From a virus, in the IMG/VR virus record IMGVR_UViG_3300037261_000027, positions 1 to 44,822 of that record: DNA of 44,822 bases; one strand, written 5' to 3'. The translations under genes and the position numbers were made by a program. The notes under the pieces are model-generated. The model ran no database searches. It saw only the letters and a list, made by a program, of their open reading frames with translations, and was not told the DNA's origin. Shown piece by piece: positions 25,116-33,107 of this stretch (its first letter is position 1; every line of letters starts with the position of its first letter).

Positions 25116-27478
25116 TGAAGCGCATCGCAATTCTGACACTCCTGATTCTTTCCGCTATCACCGTATTCGGCCAGGCCGTGCGTGTAGATATCCCGATCCA
25201 GACCACCGGGCCTAATGTCCCGAGCGGAATCGGCCCACTTCCTCAAGCTCTCTGGATTGCGAATGCTGGCGTGAATATCTGCACCCATCCGAGCGCATCT
25301 CTTGCCGCGTGCATCGCTTCCCCTGTGACGACATACACGGACTCCACCAAAGGTACTACATGCCCGCCTGCTACACCTTTGGTACAGCTTCCGGGGAACA
25401 CTTGCACGGCATCAACTGGAGTCGCGTCAACGATTGGATTCTGGTACGGAGGCGGGACGTTTGATTATTGGATCACGGCATCGTATGGGTCATTTGGACC
25501 ATTTACGGTGACATCTCCGAACTTCTGCAATCCTGGCGGTTGCACGATTACAGGTCCTATTTTTGGTACAGATGCCACTTTCTCAGGCACCGTCGTGGCC
25601 AACACTGCGAACGTTTCATCGCTTCTGTCCCCAACCTCAAAAGGCACTTCTATCGGAAACCAAATCTACGGGAGCACATACAACGGGCTCGCGGCGTTCG
25701 AGCCCGTTGTCATTGATGGCAATTACAACGCTTTTCCGGGAATATCTTACACAACACTAGCCAATGGAAATATGATCGTTGTCTACCGAAAAGGGACAAC
25801 ACACGCTTCGGATGCCGGAACGATAGTAAAACAGATTTCAACTGATAACGGACATACGTGGGGGGTACAATCGCTAGTTTATTCGGCTGGATCGCTTGAC
25901 GCTAGAGACCCTGGCCTAAAACTGCTCTCGGATGGCTCGTTGATTATGTCTTTTTTTGTAAGCACGGTCGGTGGATTTCCCACTGGAACATTTGTGCTTA
26001 AATCATTCGATGGTGGAACTACATGGGGTTCACCAATCAATGTGGGAGGAAGTTCAGCATGGGAAGCGTGCTCCAGCCCTGTGATCCAACTTGCGAATGG
26101 ATCCCTTCTCCTCGCTCTGTATTCGCTGTCTCCATCAAACACGGACTCGACGGCCACGATTCAAATCGTATCCTCTACTGATGCGGGGGTGTCGTGGTCG
26201 AATGGCGCAGTAGTTTCGACTATCAATGGTGTGACAGAGCCTAATCTGATTCTCACTCAGACCGGAAGTATTCTCGCCATGATTCGCAACGAGCTTACCG
26301 ACTTTGCAATGGTAGCAAAATCTACAGATTCGGGGGCAACTTGGGGAACAGCCGTCAATGTATTCCCTGCCAATTCTAAGATCAGCATCGGTCAATTCGG
26401 TGATGGAACTTTCCTGGCGATGTATAAATCTTGGGACACCGTAACAACGGGTGGAGTATTGCACGGTCAAGGGGCGGTGAGAATTTCGCTAGATCCCAAT
26501 GCGTTATCTTGGAGCAGCCCGGAGTTGCTTCTCACGACCGATAATGACACGCTTGTCAGTTATGTGTACGGCAATTTCGTTCAGATCACCCCCCAGATGT
26601 TCGGTGCTGTTTACTGTATGCAGTTCACGGCAGCAACGTCTGGATGCTATTTCCGGTATTTAGACAAGGCGTACCTCTCAGCGCCACAGATGACCGCAAA
26701 TGTCAATGGGTTTGTCTCGCGCAGTTTTGGGTATGTTGATGGCAACTTGTGGCTTACTGGAAATCCGGGTTCTAGGCGGTACATAGGTTTAGATGCAGAC
26801 TCCACGCTTAACAGCGCACTGGCTATTCAGGCAGGGTTTGGGTCTTCTGGTTCGGGCGGAGCAATCATTCTGTACGGCCATTCCGCATCGAGTCACGCAG
26901 GATCAATTCAACTTGGCATCAGCAACGGATCAGGTGGGAATGTTTGCATCAACAGCAATGCTGACGGAAGTGGAACTGACGTGTTTTGCTTCAACGCCGC
27001 TGGACACGTACATTCGACTGGAACTAACGCTCTGGCAGATTATGGCATCACCGACGGAATGAACTTGCTGGCTGATAATTTCATCAATCCTGCCACCCGT
27101 CGCTGGCTAGGTTTGAATCAAGGTGCTGCCGGAACGGGAATTCTCAATTTCCAGGCTGGAGATGGATCTGCATTTCATGGCGGTGGCCTTATCTTGTATG
27201 GGCACTCCGAATCACCGTTCGGAGGGTGGGTAAAGGCTGGAATTGATACCGGCGTGGCCGGAGCTAAATTCTGCGTCAACGGACAAGCAGACGGCGCCGG
27301 AACGGATGTAGCGTGTACCGATGGAATCGGCAACACGGTAACAAACGGATCAATGACGGTGGGAGGAGAATCGGCGCAAACTACCTTCCTCGCGTGCTAT
27401 ACCAATGGTGGAAAACTGGGCCACTGCGGATCAGTCCCAAGCGGTACACCGCCGACATGCGGATGTGTCAGTCCGTAA
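25115..27478 (+). CDS. Sialidase-like (BNR repeat) tailspike with signal peptide
   Basis: 787 residues, overlapping the previous stop. N-terminal KRIAILTLLILSAITVFGQA is a clear Sec signal peptide, unusual for a virion protein. Residues 30-140 form a small beta domain with conserved Cys. Residues about 195-520 carry at least four Asp-box (BNR) repeats: STDNGHTWG, SFDGGTTWGS, STDAGVSWS, STDSGATWG, plus an early VVYRKGTTHA. This marks a six-bladed sialidase propeller. The C-terminal third is Gly/Ser-rich with repeated LYGHS units. Likely digests or binds host glycans, as a spike or a secreted enzyme. Confidence 0.72.
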   Translation: MKRIAILTLLILSAITVFGQAVRVDIPIQTTGPNVPSGIGPLPQALWIANAGVNICTHPSASLAACIASPVTTYTDSTKGTTCPPATPLVQLPGNTCTASTGVASTIGFWYGGGTFDYWITASYGSFGPFTVTSPNFCNPGGCTITGPIFGTDATFSGTVVANTANVSSLLSPTSKGTSIGNQIYGSTYNGLAAFEPVVIDGNYNAFPGISYTTLANGNMIVVYRKGTTHASDAGTIVKQISTDNGHTWGVQSLVYSAGSLDARDPGLKLLSDGSLIMSFFVSTVGGFPTGTFVLKSFDGGTTWGSPINVGGSSAWEACSSPVIQLANGSLLLALYSLSPSNTDSTATIQIVSSTDAGVSWSNGAVVSTINGVTEPNLILTQTGSILAMIRNELTDFAMVAKSTDSGATWGTAVNVFPANSKISIGQFGDGTFLAMYKSWDTVTTGGVLHGQGAVRISLDPNALSWSSPELLLTTDNDTLVSYVYGNFVQITPQMFGAVYCMQFTAATSGCYFRYLDKAYLSAPQMTANVNGFVSRSFGYVDGNLWLTGNPGSRRYIGLDADSTLNSALAIQAGFGSSGSGGAIILYGHSASSHAGSIQLGISNGSGGNVCINSNADGSGTDVFCFNAAGHVHSTGTNALADYGITDGMNLLADNFINPATRRWLGLNQGAAGTGILNFQAGDGSAFHGGGLILYGHSESPFGGWVKAGIDTGVAGAKFCVNGQADGAGTDVACTDGIGNTVTNGSMTVGGESAQTTFLACYTNGGKLGHCGSVPSGTPPTCGCVSP

Positions 27479-27512
27479 GAAATGCAGTTCAACCTACATG
27501 GAGATAAAAACA

Positions 27513-27629
27513 ATGACTCGCACAGAGCTTTTTGGCTTATGGATGTTCTTTATGTGGATAGTTGTCATAATTGAGGGGATTGTGGGTATCCTCGCGGCTG
27601 CGCGGCTGCTTTGGTTTCAAGCTCCATAG
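27513..27629 (+). CDS. Small membrane protein (38 aa)
   Basis: ATG at 27513 with GGAGATAAAA. One long hydrophobic segment (LWMFFMWIVVIIEGIVGILA). Too short for a standard holin but in the right place, just before a set of small membrane proteins and the endolysin. May be a lysis accessory. Confidence 0.55.
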   Translation: MTRTELFGLWMFFMWIVVIIEGIVGILAAARLLWFQAP

Positions 27630-27749
27630 CTAGATAGGCGCTATGGTACTTGATGTGATGATGTAATTTTCTTTTGAGGGGAATCGGATGCCATCGAGAA
27701 TAGGCGATCCAGAGCACGACGAGCGCAAATAATTGATCGGCGGTGGGCC

Positions 27750-28103
27750 ATGAAAATCCGAACGCGAGGACGAAGGATGAGCGATCTGATGGACCAAGAA
27801 GTACGTCTTGAAAACGTTGTAAAGTACACCATGACCCTGATCGCCGCATTCGTCTTCGTGTTAGGGTGCTTCTGGAACCTGCAATCCCGTCTGACAATTA
27901 TTGATGACAACCAAAAGAACACAAAGGATGCTATCAAGCGCATCGAAGACAATCAAGAAGCTCAGCGCAGAGAGATGCAACATATGGAGGAATACATGAA
28001 AATTCCTCCACTTGGGAAACCGCAAGCGTACAATAATCCTGAGCCGGATATTTCGAAACGACTCTCTCCACCTTCACCTCGTCAAACCTTTGCAATGGAG
28101 TAG
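27750..28103 (+). CDS. Membrane-anchored coiled-coil protein, holin/spanin-like (117 aa)
   Basis: Start uncertain: ATG 27750 (weak GGTGGG upstream) or ATG 27777 (GGACGAAGG upstream, 108 residues). One transmembrane helix (TMTLIAAFVFVLGCFWNL) followed by a coiled coil (DDNQKNTKDAIKRIEDNQEA) and a polar, Pro-rich tail. The layout resembles an inner-membrane spanin or holin-associated protein. A 14-codon ORF with its own GAGGGGA lies at 27688-27732 just before it. The 120 bp between 27630 and 27749 hold nothing else. Confidence 0.55.
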   Translation: MKIRTRGRRMSDLMDQEVRLENVVKYTMTLIAAFVFVLGCFWNLQSRLTIIDDNQKNTKDAIKRIEDNQEAQRREMQHMEEYMKIPPLGKPQAYNNPEPDISKRLSPPSPRQTFAME

Positions 28104-28107
28104 AAAA

Positions 28108-28242
28108 ATGGCCGATGAAACACCTTTGATTCCTGAGTCTGAACCAGACGCGCCACTTCCAGCGCCAGAACCAACACCAGATATGGCGCGTCCATGGTTG
28201 CCCGGTGATCCGCATCCGGGAAGTGGCCCGGTAAACTGCTAG
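28108..28242 (+). CDS. Small Pro/Asp-rich protein (44 aa)
   Basis: ATG at 28108 with GGAG upstream, four bases after the previous stop. Acidic and Pro-rich (TPLIPESEPDAPLPAPEPTP), likely disordered. No function can be assigned. Its place in the lysis region is the only hint. Confidence 0.5.
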   Translation: MADETPLIPESEPDAPLPAPEPTPDMARPWLPGDPHPGSGPVNC

Positions 28243-28264
28243 ACGAAGAAGAAAGCGAGTAACC

Positions 28265-28540
28265 ATGAACATGTCTCATTGGAAAACCACGGTAAACGGC
28301 CTACTGTCGGCCTTCCTCGGAATGGTTGGCCCTCTGACGGCCTACCTTGCCACCACAGGAAAACCCAAAGCAACGGAAATAACTGGCGCTTTGACCTGCG
28401 CAGCGGCCATTGCCCGTATCTGGATTGGAATGCTCCAGAACGATGCGCAGCCTTCCCTAGGAACCGTTACGACCACAGCGACAACCGTATCAACCCCTGC
28501 AGTCCCGGCGACGGCAGTAACCACCGTCGAGAGCAAATAA
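28265..28540 (+). CDS. Putative holin (91 aa)
   Basis: ATG at 28265 with AAGAAGAAAG upstream. Two hydrophobic segments (GLLSAFLGMVGPLTAYLA and ITGALTCAAAIARIWIGML) separated by a short charged turn, then a Thr/Val-rich tail. The two-helix plan and proximity to a lipoprotein and endolysin fit a class II holin. Family not named. Confidence 0.55.
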   Translation: MNMSHWKTTVNGLLSAFLGMVGPLTAYLATTGKPKATEITGALTCAAAIARIWIGMLQNDAQPSLGTVTTTATTVSTPAVPATAVTTVESK

Positions 28541-28550
28541 AGGAGAACAA

Positions 28551-28985
28551 GTGAAACGATTTACCGCACTCGTAGTGCTCATCATCGCCGCATCCTTTAT
28601 GATCGGATGCCCCGCGAACCTTACGCAGCGACAACAGGCCGCGAACGCCGCGCAGAACATTTCCATCATCGTATCGGACTTCCAGCAGGGAGAGATTGCC
28701 TCTTACAAGGCTGGACTCATTCCTGCCACCGATCACGTTTTCATTGAGAAGGAGTTGATCGTTGTAGCCACGCTTGGCAAGACGGCCGATTCCTGCATTC
28801 GGGTTTCCACCAATACTTCCGGAGTGGTGACGTGCCTGAATACCGCGGCCACCGCGATTGATCAGATCAATACAGACGGAGGTCTGTATTTGAAGTCGGA
28901 CAAGGCAAAGACTACGTTCCAACTTGCCATGATCGGCGTGAAGACAACGCTTGCCAGCATCTCGGCAACTATCGGAGGTAAATAG
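28551..28985 (+). CDS. Putative lipoprotein, possible outer spanin (144 aa)
   Basis: GTG start at 28551 with an ideal AAAGGAGAACAA. Signal sequence KRFTALVVLIIAASFMIGC ends in a lipobox-like cysteine (residue 20). The mature part is helical with two Cys near the middle (DSCIRVS, VTCLN). A lipoprotein beside holin and endolysin genes suggests spanin-type function, although spanins are usually shorter and Pro-rich. Implies a Gram-negative host. Confidence 0.55.
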   Translation: MKRFTALVVLIIAASFMIGCPANLTQRQQAANAAQNISIIVSDFQQGEIASYKAGLIPATDHVFIEKELIVVATLGKTADSCIRVSTNTSGVVTCLNTAATAIDQINTDGGLYLKSDKAKTTFQLAMIGVKTTLASISATIGGK

Positions 28986-28986
28986 C

Positions 28987-29181
28987 ATGGACCCCGTAAC
29001 CTTAGCCAATCTCCTTGCGCAGTTGATCCCCTTAGGCATCAACGTCTACACCCAGATACAGCAAGCCAACTCCGATAAGCTGAAGCCTATCGAGGAGATT
29101 TTGTCCGCAGCGGACTCCAACTGGGATGCGATCACCAAGTCGGCACAGGTACAGATATCCGCAGCTACGCCGGAAGTCTAA
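28987..29181 (+). CDS. Small hypothetical helical protein (64 aa)
   Basis: ATG at 28987 with GGAGGT, one base after the previous stop. Contains LANLLAQLIPLGINVYTQIQ and KLKPIEEILSAADSNWDA. Amphipathic, possibly membrane-associating. Terminator follows at 29202. Confidence 0.6.
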   Translation: MDPVTLANLLAQLIPLGINVYTQIQQANSDKLKPIEEILSAADSNWDAITKSAQVQISAATPEV

Positions 29182-29201
29182 AATCCACGAGCAATACAAC
29201 A

Positions 29202-29233
29202 GGGCGGCGGCTTAGGCTGTCGCCCGATTTTTT
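29202..29233 (+). terminator. Intrinsic terminator
   Basis: GGGCGGCGGC at 29202-29211, loop TTAG, GCTGTCGCCC at 29216-29225 (ten pairs, two of them G-U), followed by GATTTTTT. It ends the 28 kb rightward virion message just before the endolysin gene, so the endolysin may depend on readthrough or another promoter. The best intrinsic terminator in the window. Confidence 0.9.
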
Positions 29234-29242
29234 GAGGGGAAT

Positions 29243-29701
29243 ATGAATCAGTCAGATATTGAACTACTCGCAACCGTTGCATGGAAAGAGAATCGCAGAG
29301 GCCGTATACCTGGTATGACTTCGATAATCAATGTCGTCATGAACCGATCCGCAAAGCATAATAAGTCCATCGAGCAGATCATCATGGCTCCTCGTCAATT
29401 CACTTCCATGAGCGTACCAAGCGATCCAGAATACTCTATCGATCCTCAAGAGTCTGTAGGCATTGACCATGATGCGTGGATGGATGCTCAAGACTTGGCT
29501 GCGCAAGCTTCACAAGGGGCATTGCACGACATCACAAACGGTTCCACGATGTACTTTGCTCCCGCAGGTATGCCGTCCAGCGCAGTAGTTCCCTACGTGC
29601 TACCAGACGGCACCAGAACAGTATTTCCGAAGATGTGGAACATTATGGCTGTTCGATATACCTGCACTATCGCAAAACAGTTGTTCTTCGTTGAAGTGTA
29701 G
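29243..29701 (+). CDS. Endolysin, SleB-type cell wall hydrolase
   Basis: 152 residues. ATG at 29243 with GAGGGGAAT. Matches the Hydrolase_2 (SleB) pattern: LLATVAWKENRRGRIPGM at the start with Glu in the ENRRG motif, SIINVVMNRSAKHN, then IIMAPRQFTSMSV, later NGSTMYFAP. Such enzymes cut peptidoglycan. No signal peptide, so release needs the putative holin. It starts 10 bp after the terminator. Confidence 0.8.
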   Translation: MNQSDIELLATVAWKENRRGRIPGMTSIINVVMNRSAKHNKSIEQIIMAPRQFTSMSVPSDPEYSIDPQESVGIDHDAWMDAQDLAAQASQGALHDITNGSTMYFAPAGMPSSAVVPYVLPDGTRTVFPKMWNIMAVRYTCTIAKQLFFVEV

Positions 29702-29708
29702 GCAACGA

Positions 29709-29729
29709 AGTGGGTATCGCGACGGCGCC
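29709..29729. repeat. Hairpin-family repeat copy a, inverted relative to 40165
   Basis: The reverse complement (GGCGCCGTCGCGATACCCAC plus T) matches 40165-40185 in 20 of 21 bases. It lies eight bases after the endolysin stop. It belongs to a dispersed family with core GGCACCGT. Confidence 0.75.
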
Positions 29730-29830
29730 TAGCTCAAAGCCTCACGAGCCACCGTTGCCCGGCTGTTGGCGTAGCCGCGCACCTGGTCCATGTGCTTCAT
29801 ATACTCATCATTCCCGTCCTTCTTTCTTGG

Positions 29831-29857
29831 GCACCGTAGCGCCTATTGCGACGGTGC
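29831..29857. repeat. Hairpin-family repeat copy b
   Basis: GCACCGT (29831-29837) pairs with ACGGTGC (29851-29857), with an inner CGC/GCG helix. It sits between the convergent endolysin and 29857-30258 genes and touches the stop codon of the latter. There is no U-run on either side, so it is not a standard terminator. The 127 bp before it (29702-29830) hold no gene except copy a. Confidence 0.75.
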
Positions 29858-30258
29858 TACGAACTTTGCACCGACAAAAGCCCCATCTGAGCCATTTGCA
29901 TCGCATGAGGACCATCCAATCCAAGCATCGCGGGGCTGAGCAATCTGAATATCCCTAAGTTCACACCTAACGCCATGTACATCATGGCGAGTCCCTGATC
30001 GCCGATCCACGCGCCCAATTCCATGTAGTTGTGCTCTTTCCCGTCAAGTGGGTCAACATCGCCCCAATCGCCACGATGAGAGCGTGTCAGCGCAATAAGA
30101 TGGTCCTTCTCTGGCGAGTTAGTGAAGGCCACTTTGAAGAAAACCATGTCTACGCAATGCCCTTCAGTATCGGGCTTGTTGCCCTTATCCAAGCATTGTC
30201 CACACTGGCACTCTCCGCGCTCAGTGTGAGTCGTGACGTACTCCGCAAGATCGTTCAT
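29857..30258 (-). CDS. Hypothetical protein with CxC cluster (133 aa)
   Basis: ATG at 30258-30256 with AGAAGGATG. N-terminal cysteine group CQCGQCLDKG and a later Cys could bind metal. The middle has DHLIALTRSHRGDWGDVDPL and DGKEHNYMELGAWIGDQGLAM, the C-terminus is Met-rich (MLGLDGPHAMQMAQMGLL). This pattern resembles a family in phage genomes of unknown function. The gene is bracketed by hairpin copies b and c, as if it were an inserted cassette. Confidence 0.7.
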   Translation of the reverse strand: MNDLAEYVTTHTERGECQCGQCLDKGNKPDTEGHCVDMVFFKVAFTNSPEKDHLIALTRSHRGDWGDVDPLDGKEHNYMELGAWIGDQGLAMMYMALGVNLGIFRLLSPAMLGLDGPHAMQMAQMGLLSVQSS

Positions 30259-30276
30259 TTCATCCTTCTTTCCCCA

Positions 30277-30290
30277 GGCACCGAAGTGCC
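30277..30290. repeat. Hairpin-family repeat copy c (GGCACCGAAGTGCC)
   Basis: Five-base-pair stem GGCAC/GTGCC with a CGAA loop in the 42 bp between two minus-strand genes. Together with copy b it encloses the 29857-30258 gene. Confidence 0.7.
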
Positions 30291-30300
30291 AGCGGCGATG

Positions 30301-30798
30301 TTACCTATTAACACATTCCATCAACTCATCAAATCCATATTCAGAGATGATACGTTGAACCGTTTCTGCGAGTGCTATTCGTTTGCAGTCATCAGGGAAC
30401 AGTGAATATCTTAGTTCCTTGATTTCGATATCCGTCTTTCGTTCCGCAGATGACCAGTAGTTGCGCTTTCCGATATCCACATTCTGGAGCATGATGAAGA
30501 TACCATGACGGCGCTCAAGAGTTTCAAGTCGTTCCTCATCTTCTCTTCGTTTCCTCCATTCTGGATTTGATCGGAACTCGTTTAGTGCAAGATCGCGGAT
30601 TGATAGGCCAAGTGCTGCGAGTATTTCATCCCTGGAACATCCAGTGAAGCATTTTAGGCGTACCCAATCTTTTGAATCCCAAACGCTAAGGCTTCGATTG
30701 CGATCAGCGTGAGCATGTAGAGAAGTGGGGCATCGGCACTGGAATCTCTTACCGGCCTTTACCCCATGGAGTTGTTTCGCTAACTGAGATGCGGTCAT
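30301..30798 (-). CDS. Primase-type zinc finger protein (165 aa)
   Basis: ATG at 30798, ATGA overlap with the gene upstream. Residues 18-65 have CRCPTSLHAHADRNRSLSVW followed by LKCFTGCSRDEILAALGL, the CHC2-like zinc ribbon found at the N-terminus of phage and plasmid primases. The rest is helical and charged with no TOPRIM or polymerase motif. It may be a stand-alone zinc-binding DNA adapter for primer synthesis or a remnant of a larger primase. Follows the helicase/methyltransferase gene, so likely part of replication. Confidence 0.7.
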   Translation of the reverse strand: MTASQLAKQLHGVKAGKRFQCRCPTSLHAHADRNRSLSVWDSKDWVRLKCFTGCSRDEILAALGLSIRDLALNEFRSNPEWRKRREDEERLETLERRHGIFIMLQNVDIGKRNYWSSAERKTDIEIKELRYSLFPDDCKRIALAETVQRIISEYGFDELMECVNR

Positions 30799-33107
30799 AC
30801 TTCGTCGTCGTCCTCAATAACTTCGGATGCTTCATCGACTCCAGCAAACAGTCCAACGTTGATCGACAGAGCCCGATCCAAGTTACGGCACGCCTGACCA
30901 TAGTAAGACCTCTTCAAGTCGCTTCCGATGAACTTCCGTCCCATCTCAAGAGCCACAAAGCCCTCTGAACCAATTCCGGCGAATGGTGACCAAACCATAT
31001 CCCCCGGATTCGTCCACAACTTGATAGCGCGGCGAATCACTTCCAACTGAAGAGGGCAAATGTGGCGCTCATCGTTATGCTCTCGCGCAGAACGGTACTG
31101 AAGCGTATCCGAGGGGTTGATATCCATCCATACAGGGGATGCGTATTGCTGCCATAACTGGACGGGGAACTTCTCCGCAGTGTGCGCCGTTGGCTCTGGG
31201 TTTAGTCCAGGCTTGCGCATAGTCACCAGATAGTCTGGAACTCCCTGACGGCTCATGCAAGAGTCCTTGCGGATAGTCTTGTGAAGCAGACCGAGGGCCT
31301 TGGTGCGCTGCATTGCCGTCACCGGGTCTTTCCAAATGCAGACTTCTGAATGGTAGATGAATCCAACTTCCTCAAATGCGCGGATGATCTCTCCTCGGAA
31401 ATCGCGGATGCCGATGTGACCATCCCGCACTTTGGAAGTCGGCAGGTTCATGCAGTGGATGGAAACCAGTCTTCCCGGCATCAAAGCGCGGAACTGTTCT
31501 TTGATGAGGAAACGATAGTGCCGCCAGAACTCATCGTGATCCTTGCTGTTTCCCATGTCGCGCTCGGAGTTGCTGTAGGTGTAGAGCGATGCGAATGGTG
31601 GCGAGTACACGGAATAGTGTATCGAATCATCTGGAAGCTCTCGCGCCAGTTCTACGCAGTCGGCAAGGTGCATCGTCCAGTTCTCCGAAGTCTTCACTTC
31701 GCGCTCATAGTGCGATTCTTCCCGGACGGTTCCTTTCAGGTTCATGCGGGTCAAGTCCTGCATGTTTGCTACCATCTCATCTGCCATTTGCCCCGCATCC
31801 CTTTCCTTCCGCTTTAGGTTTTCGAGCACGTTTCCTTCTGTAGATGCTGCGATGATGTGAACATGTACCGGGCGGGTCTGTCCAAACCGCCAGCAACGTC
31901 TGATTGCCTGAAAGAACTGCTCCCATGAATCGTTTACCCCAGCGAATATCATGTGGGAGCAAGTTTGGTAATTGACTCCGAACCCCAAAATGGAAGCCTT
32001 GGAAACCATTCTCTTGATCTTGCCTTCTGCAAACTCCAAAGACCGTGCAGCTTTCACTTCCGGCGTATCCGATCCTGTCAACTCTACTCCGTCAATCATC
32101 CTCGCAGCCATCTCACTTTCCTTGTTGAGGTTCGTCCAGATCAGCCAAGTCTCTTCGGGTTCTGCGTCGACAATCTCTTTAACTTTGGCGATGCGATCAT
32201 CGACAGTTGACCTACGCGCTGCCAGTCTCTCGGATAGTGTCTCCGCTGGCATAGCGAATAGCATCCCCTCCGATGGAGTATCCACGTCTACAATGTTCTC
32301 GTGGTAGATCAATTCCGGCAAGATGAAAGGCCCATCGTCATATCCCACGTCAGAAGGTTTGCGAATGTTCACTGCCCAAGAGCACACCCACTTCCAGAAC
32401 TCCGTCCGTGCATGTCCCTTGAGTCTCCACTTCTGCGTCTCTCCTCCATCATGAGTGAAGAACATGGAAAGCATCTCTGTCGCCGTCATGACGCCCAAGA
32501 ACTCCGCATGGTTGCCAAGCTCCATCACGTCATTTGGGGATGGTGTAGCGGTCGCAGCGAGTCGGTACGGGGTATCCTTGAATGCTTCTATAAGTGCGGA
32601 TCTGGTTTTTCCGTCAAACGATTTAAGGATGCTCGATTCGTCCAGGACGACTCCCGCGAAGTCTTCAGGGTTGAAGTGTTCCATGCGCTCATAGTTCGTG
32701 ACTACGATGGAAACACCTTCCATTTCTGATGCGTCCTTGCAGTACTTCGCAGTAATTCCGAACTTCGCACCCTCGGTGATCATCTGGTAAGCCACTGCAA
32801 GCGGCGCAAGCAAAAGAACAGGCATACCAGTATGTCTGGCTACGATCCGCGCCCACTCCAATTCAATCAGGCTCTTTCCCATCCCTGTTCCAAGAAAAGC
32901 GGCAGAACGTCCCAGCCGAAGAGCCCACGAGCAAACGTCCTTCTGGTGAGGGAACATGGCAGGGTTTAGTGGTGGAACTTCTTTCAGGCCCGATACGATT
33001 GGAGTGAATCGCTTCTGCTCCAAAAACCTCTCATACGAGAAGCACATCGGGTCAATCTGCTCCGCACCCATCACAGAATGCGGCGGTAGTATGATTTCTT
33101 GTTGCAT
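30795..33107 (-). CDS. SNF2-like helicase fused to a DNA methyltransferase
   Basis: 770 residues from ATG 33107, overlapping the previous stop (TGATG); a TTG one codon earlier is possible. N-terminal SF2 helicase: FLGTGMGKSLIE (Walker A), GVVLDESSILK (motif II), AATATPSPND (III), and RRCWRFGQTRPVHVH (VI), a SNF2/Rad54-like set. From about residue 475 a beta-class methyltransferase follows: YSPPFASLYTY (SPP(F/Y) catalytic motif) and VWSPFAGIGSEGFVALEMGR (SAM-binding). The order, catalytic before SAM motif, fits N6-adenine or N4-cytosine enzymes. It may modify phage DNA coupled to translocation, or act against host restriction. Confidence 0.85.
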   Translation of the reverse strand: MQQEIILPPHSVMGAEQIDPMCFSYERFLEQKRFTPIVSGLKEVPPLNPAMFPHQKDVCSWALRLGRSAAFLGTGMGKSLIELEWARIVARHTGMPVLLLAPLAVAYQMITEGAKFGITAKYCKDASEMEGVSIVVTNYERMEHFNPEDFAGVVLDESSILKSFDGKTRSALIEAFKDTPYRLAATATPSPNDVMELGNHAEFLGVMTATEMLSMFFTHDGGETQKWRLKGHARTEFWKWVCSWAVNIRKPSDVGYDDGPFILPELIYHENIVDVDTPSEGMLFAMPAETLSERLAARRSTVDDRIAKVKEIVDAEPEETWLIWTNLNKESEMAARMIDGVELTGSDTPEVKAARSLEFAEGKIKRMVSKASILGFGVNYQTCSHMIFAGVNDSWEQFFQAIRRCWRFGQTRPVHVHIIAASTEGNVLENLKRKERDAGQMADEMVANMQDLTRMNLKGTVREESHYEREVKTSENWTMHLADCVELARELPDDSIHYSVYSPPFASLYTYSNSERDMGNSKDHDEFWRHYRFLIKEQFRALMPGRLVSIHCMNLPTSKVRDGHIGIRDFRGEIIRAFEEVGFIYHSEVCIWKDPVTAMQRTKALGLLHKTIRKDSCMSRQGVPDYLVTMRKPGLNPEPTAHTAEKFPVQLWQQYASPVWMDINPSDTLQYRSAREHNDERHICPLQLEVIRRAIKLWTNPGDMVWSPFAGIGSEGFVALEMGRKFIGSDLKRSYYGQACRNLDRALSINVGLFAGVDEASEVIEDDDEV

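Noticed and set aside
29831-29857. Bidirectional intrinsic terminator between convergent genes
   Set aside because: Good stem but no U-run on either side; it groups better with the dispersed hairpin family.
31350-31817. 155-codon plus-strand frame opposite the helicase-methyltransferase
   Set aside because: Shadow of the methyltransferase frame without its own start signals.
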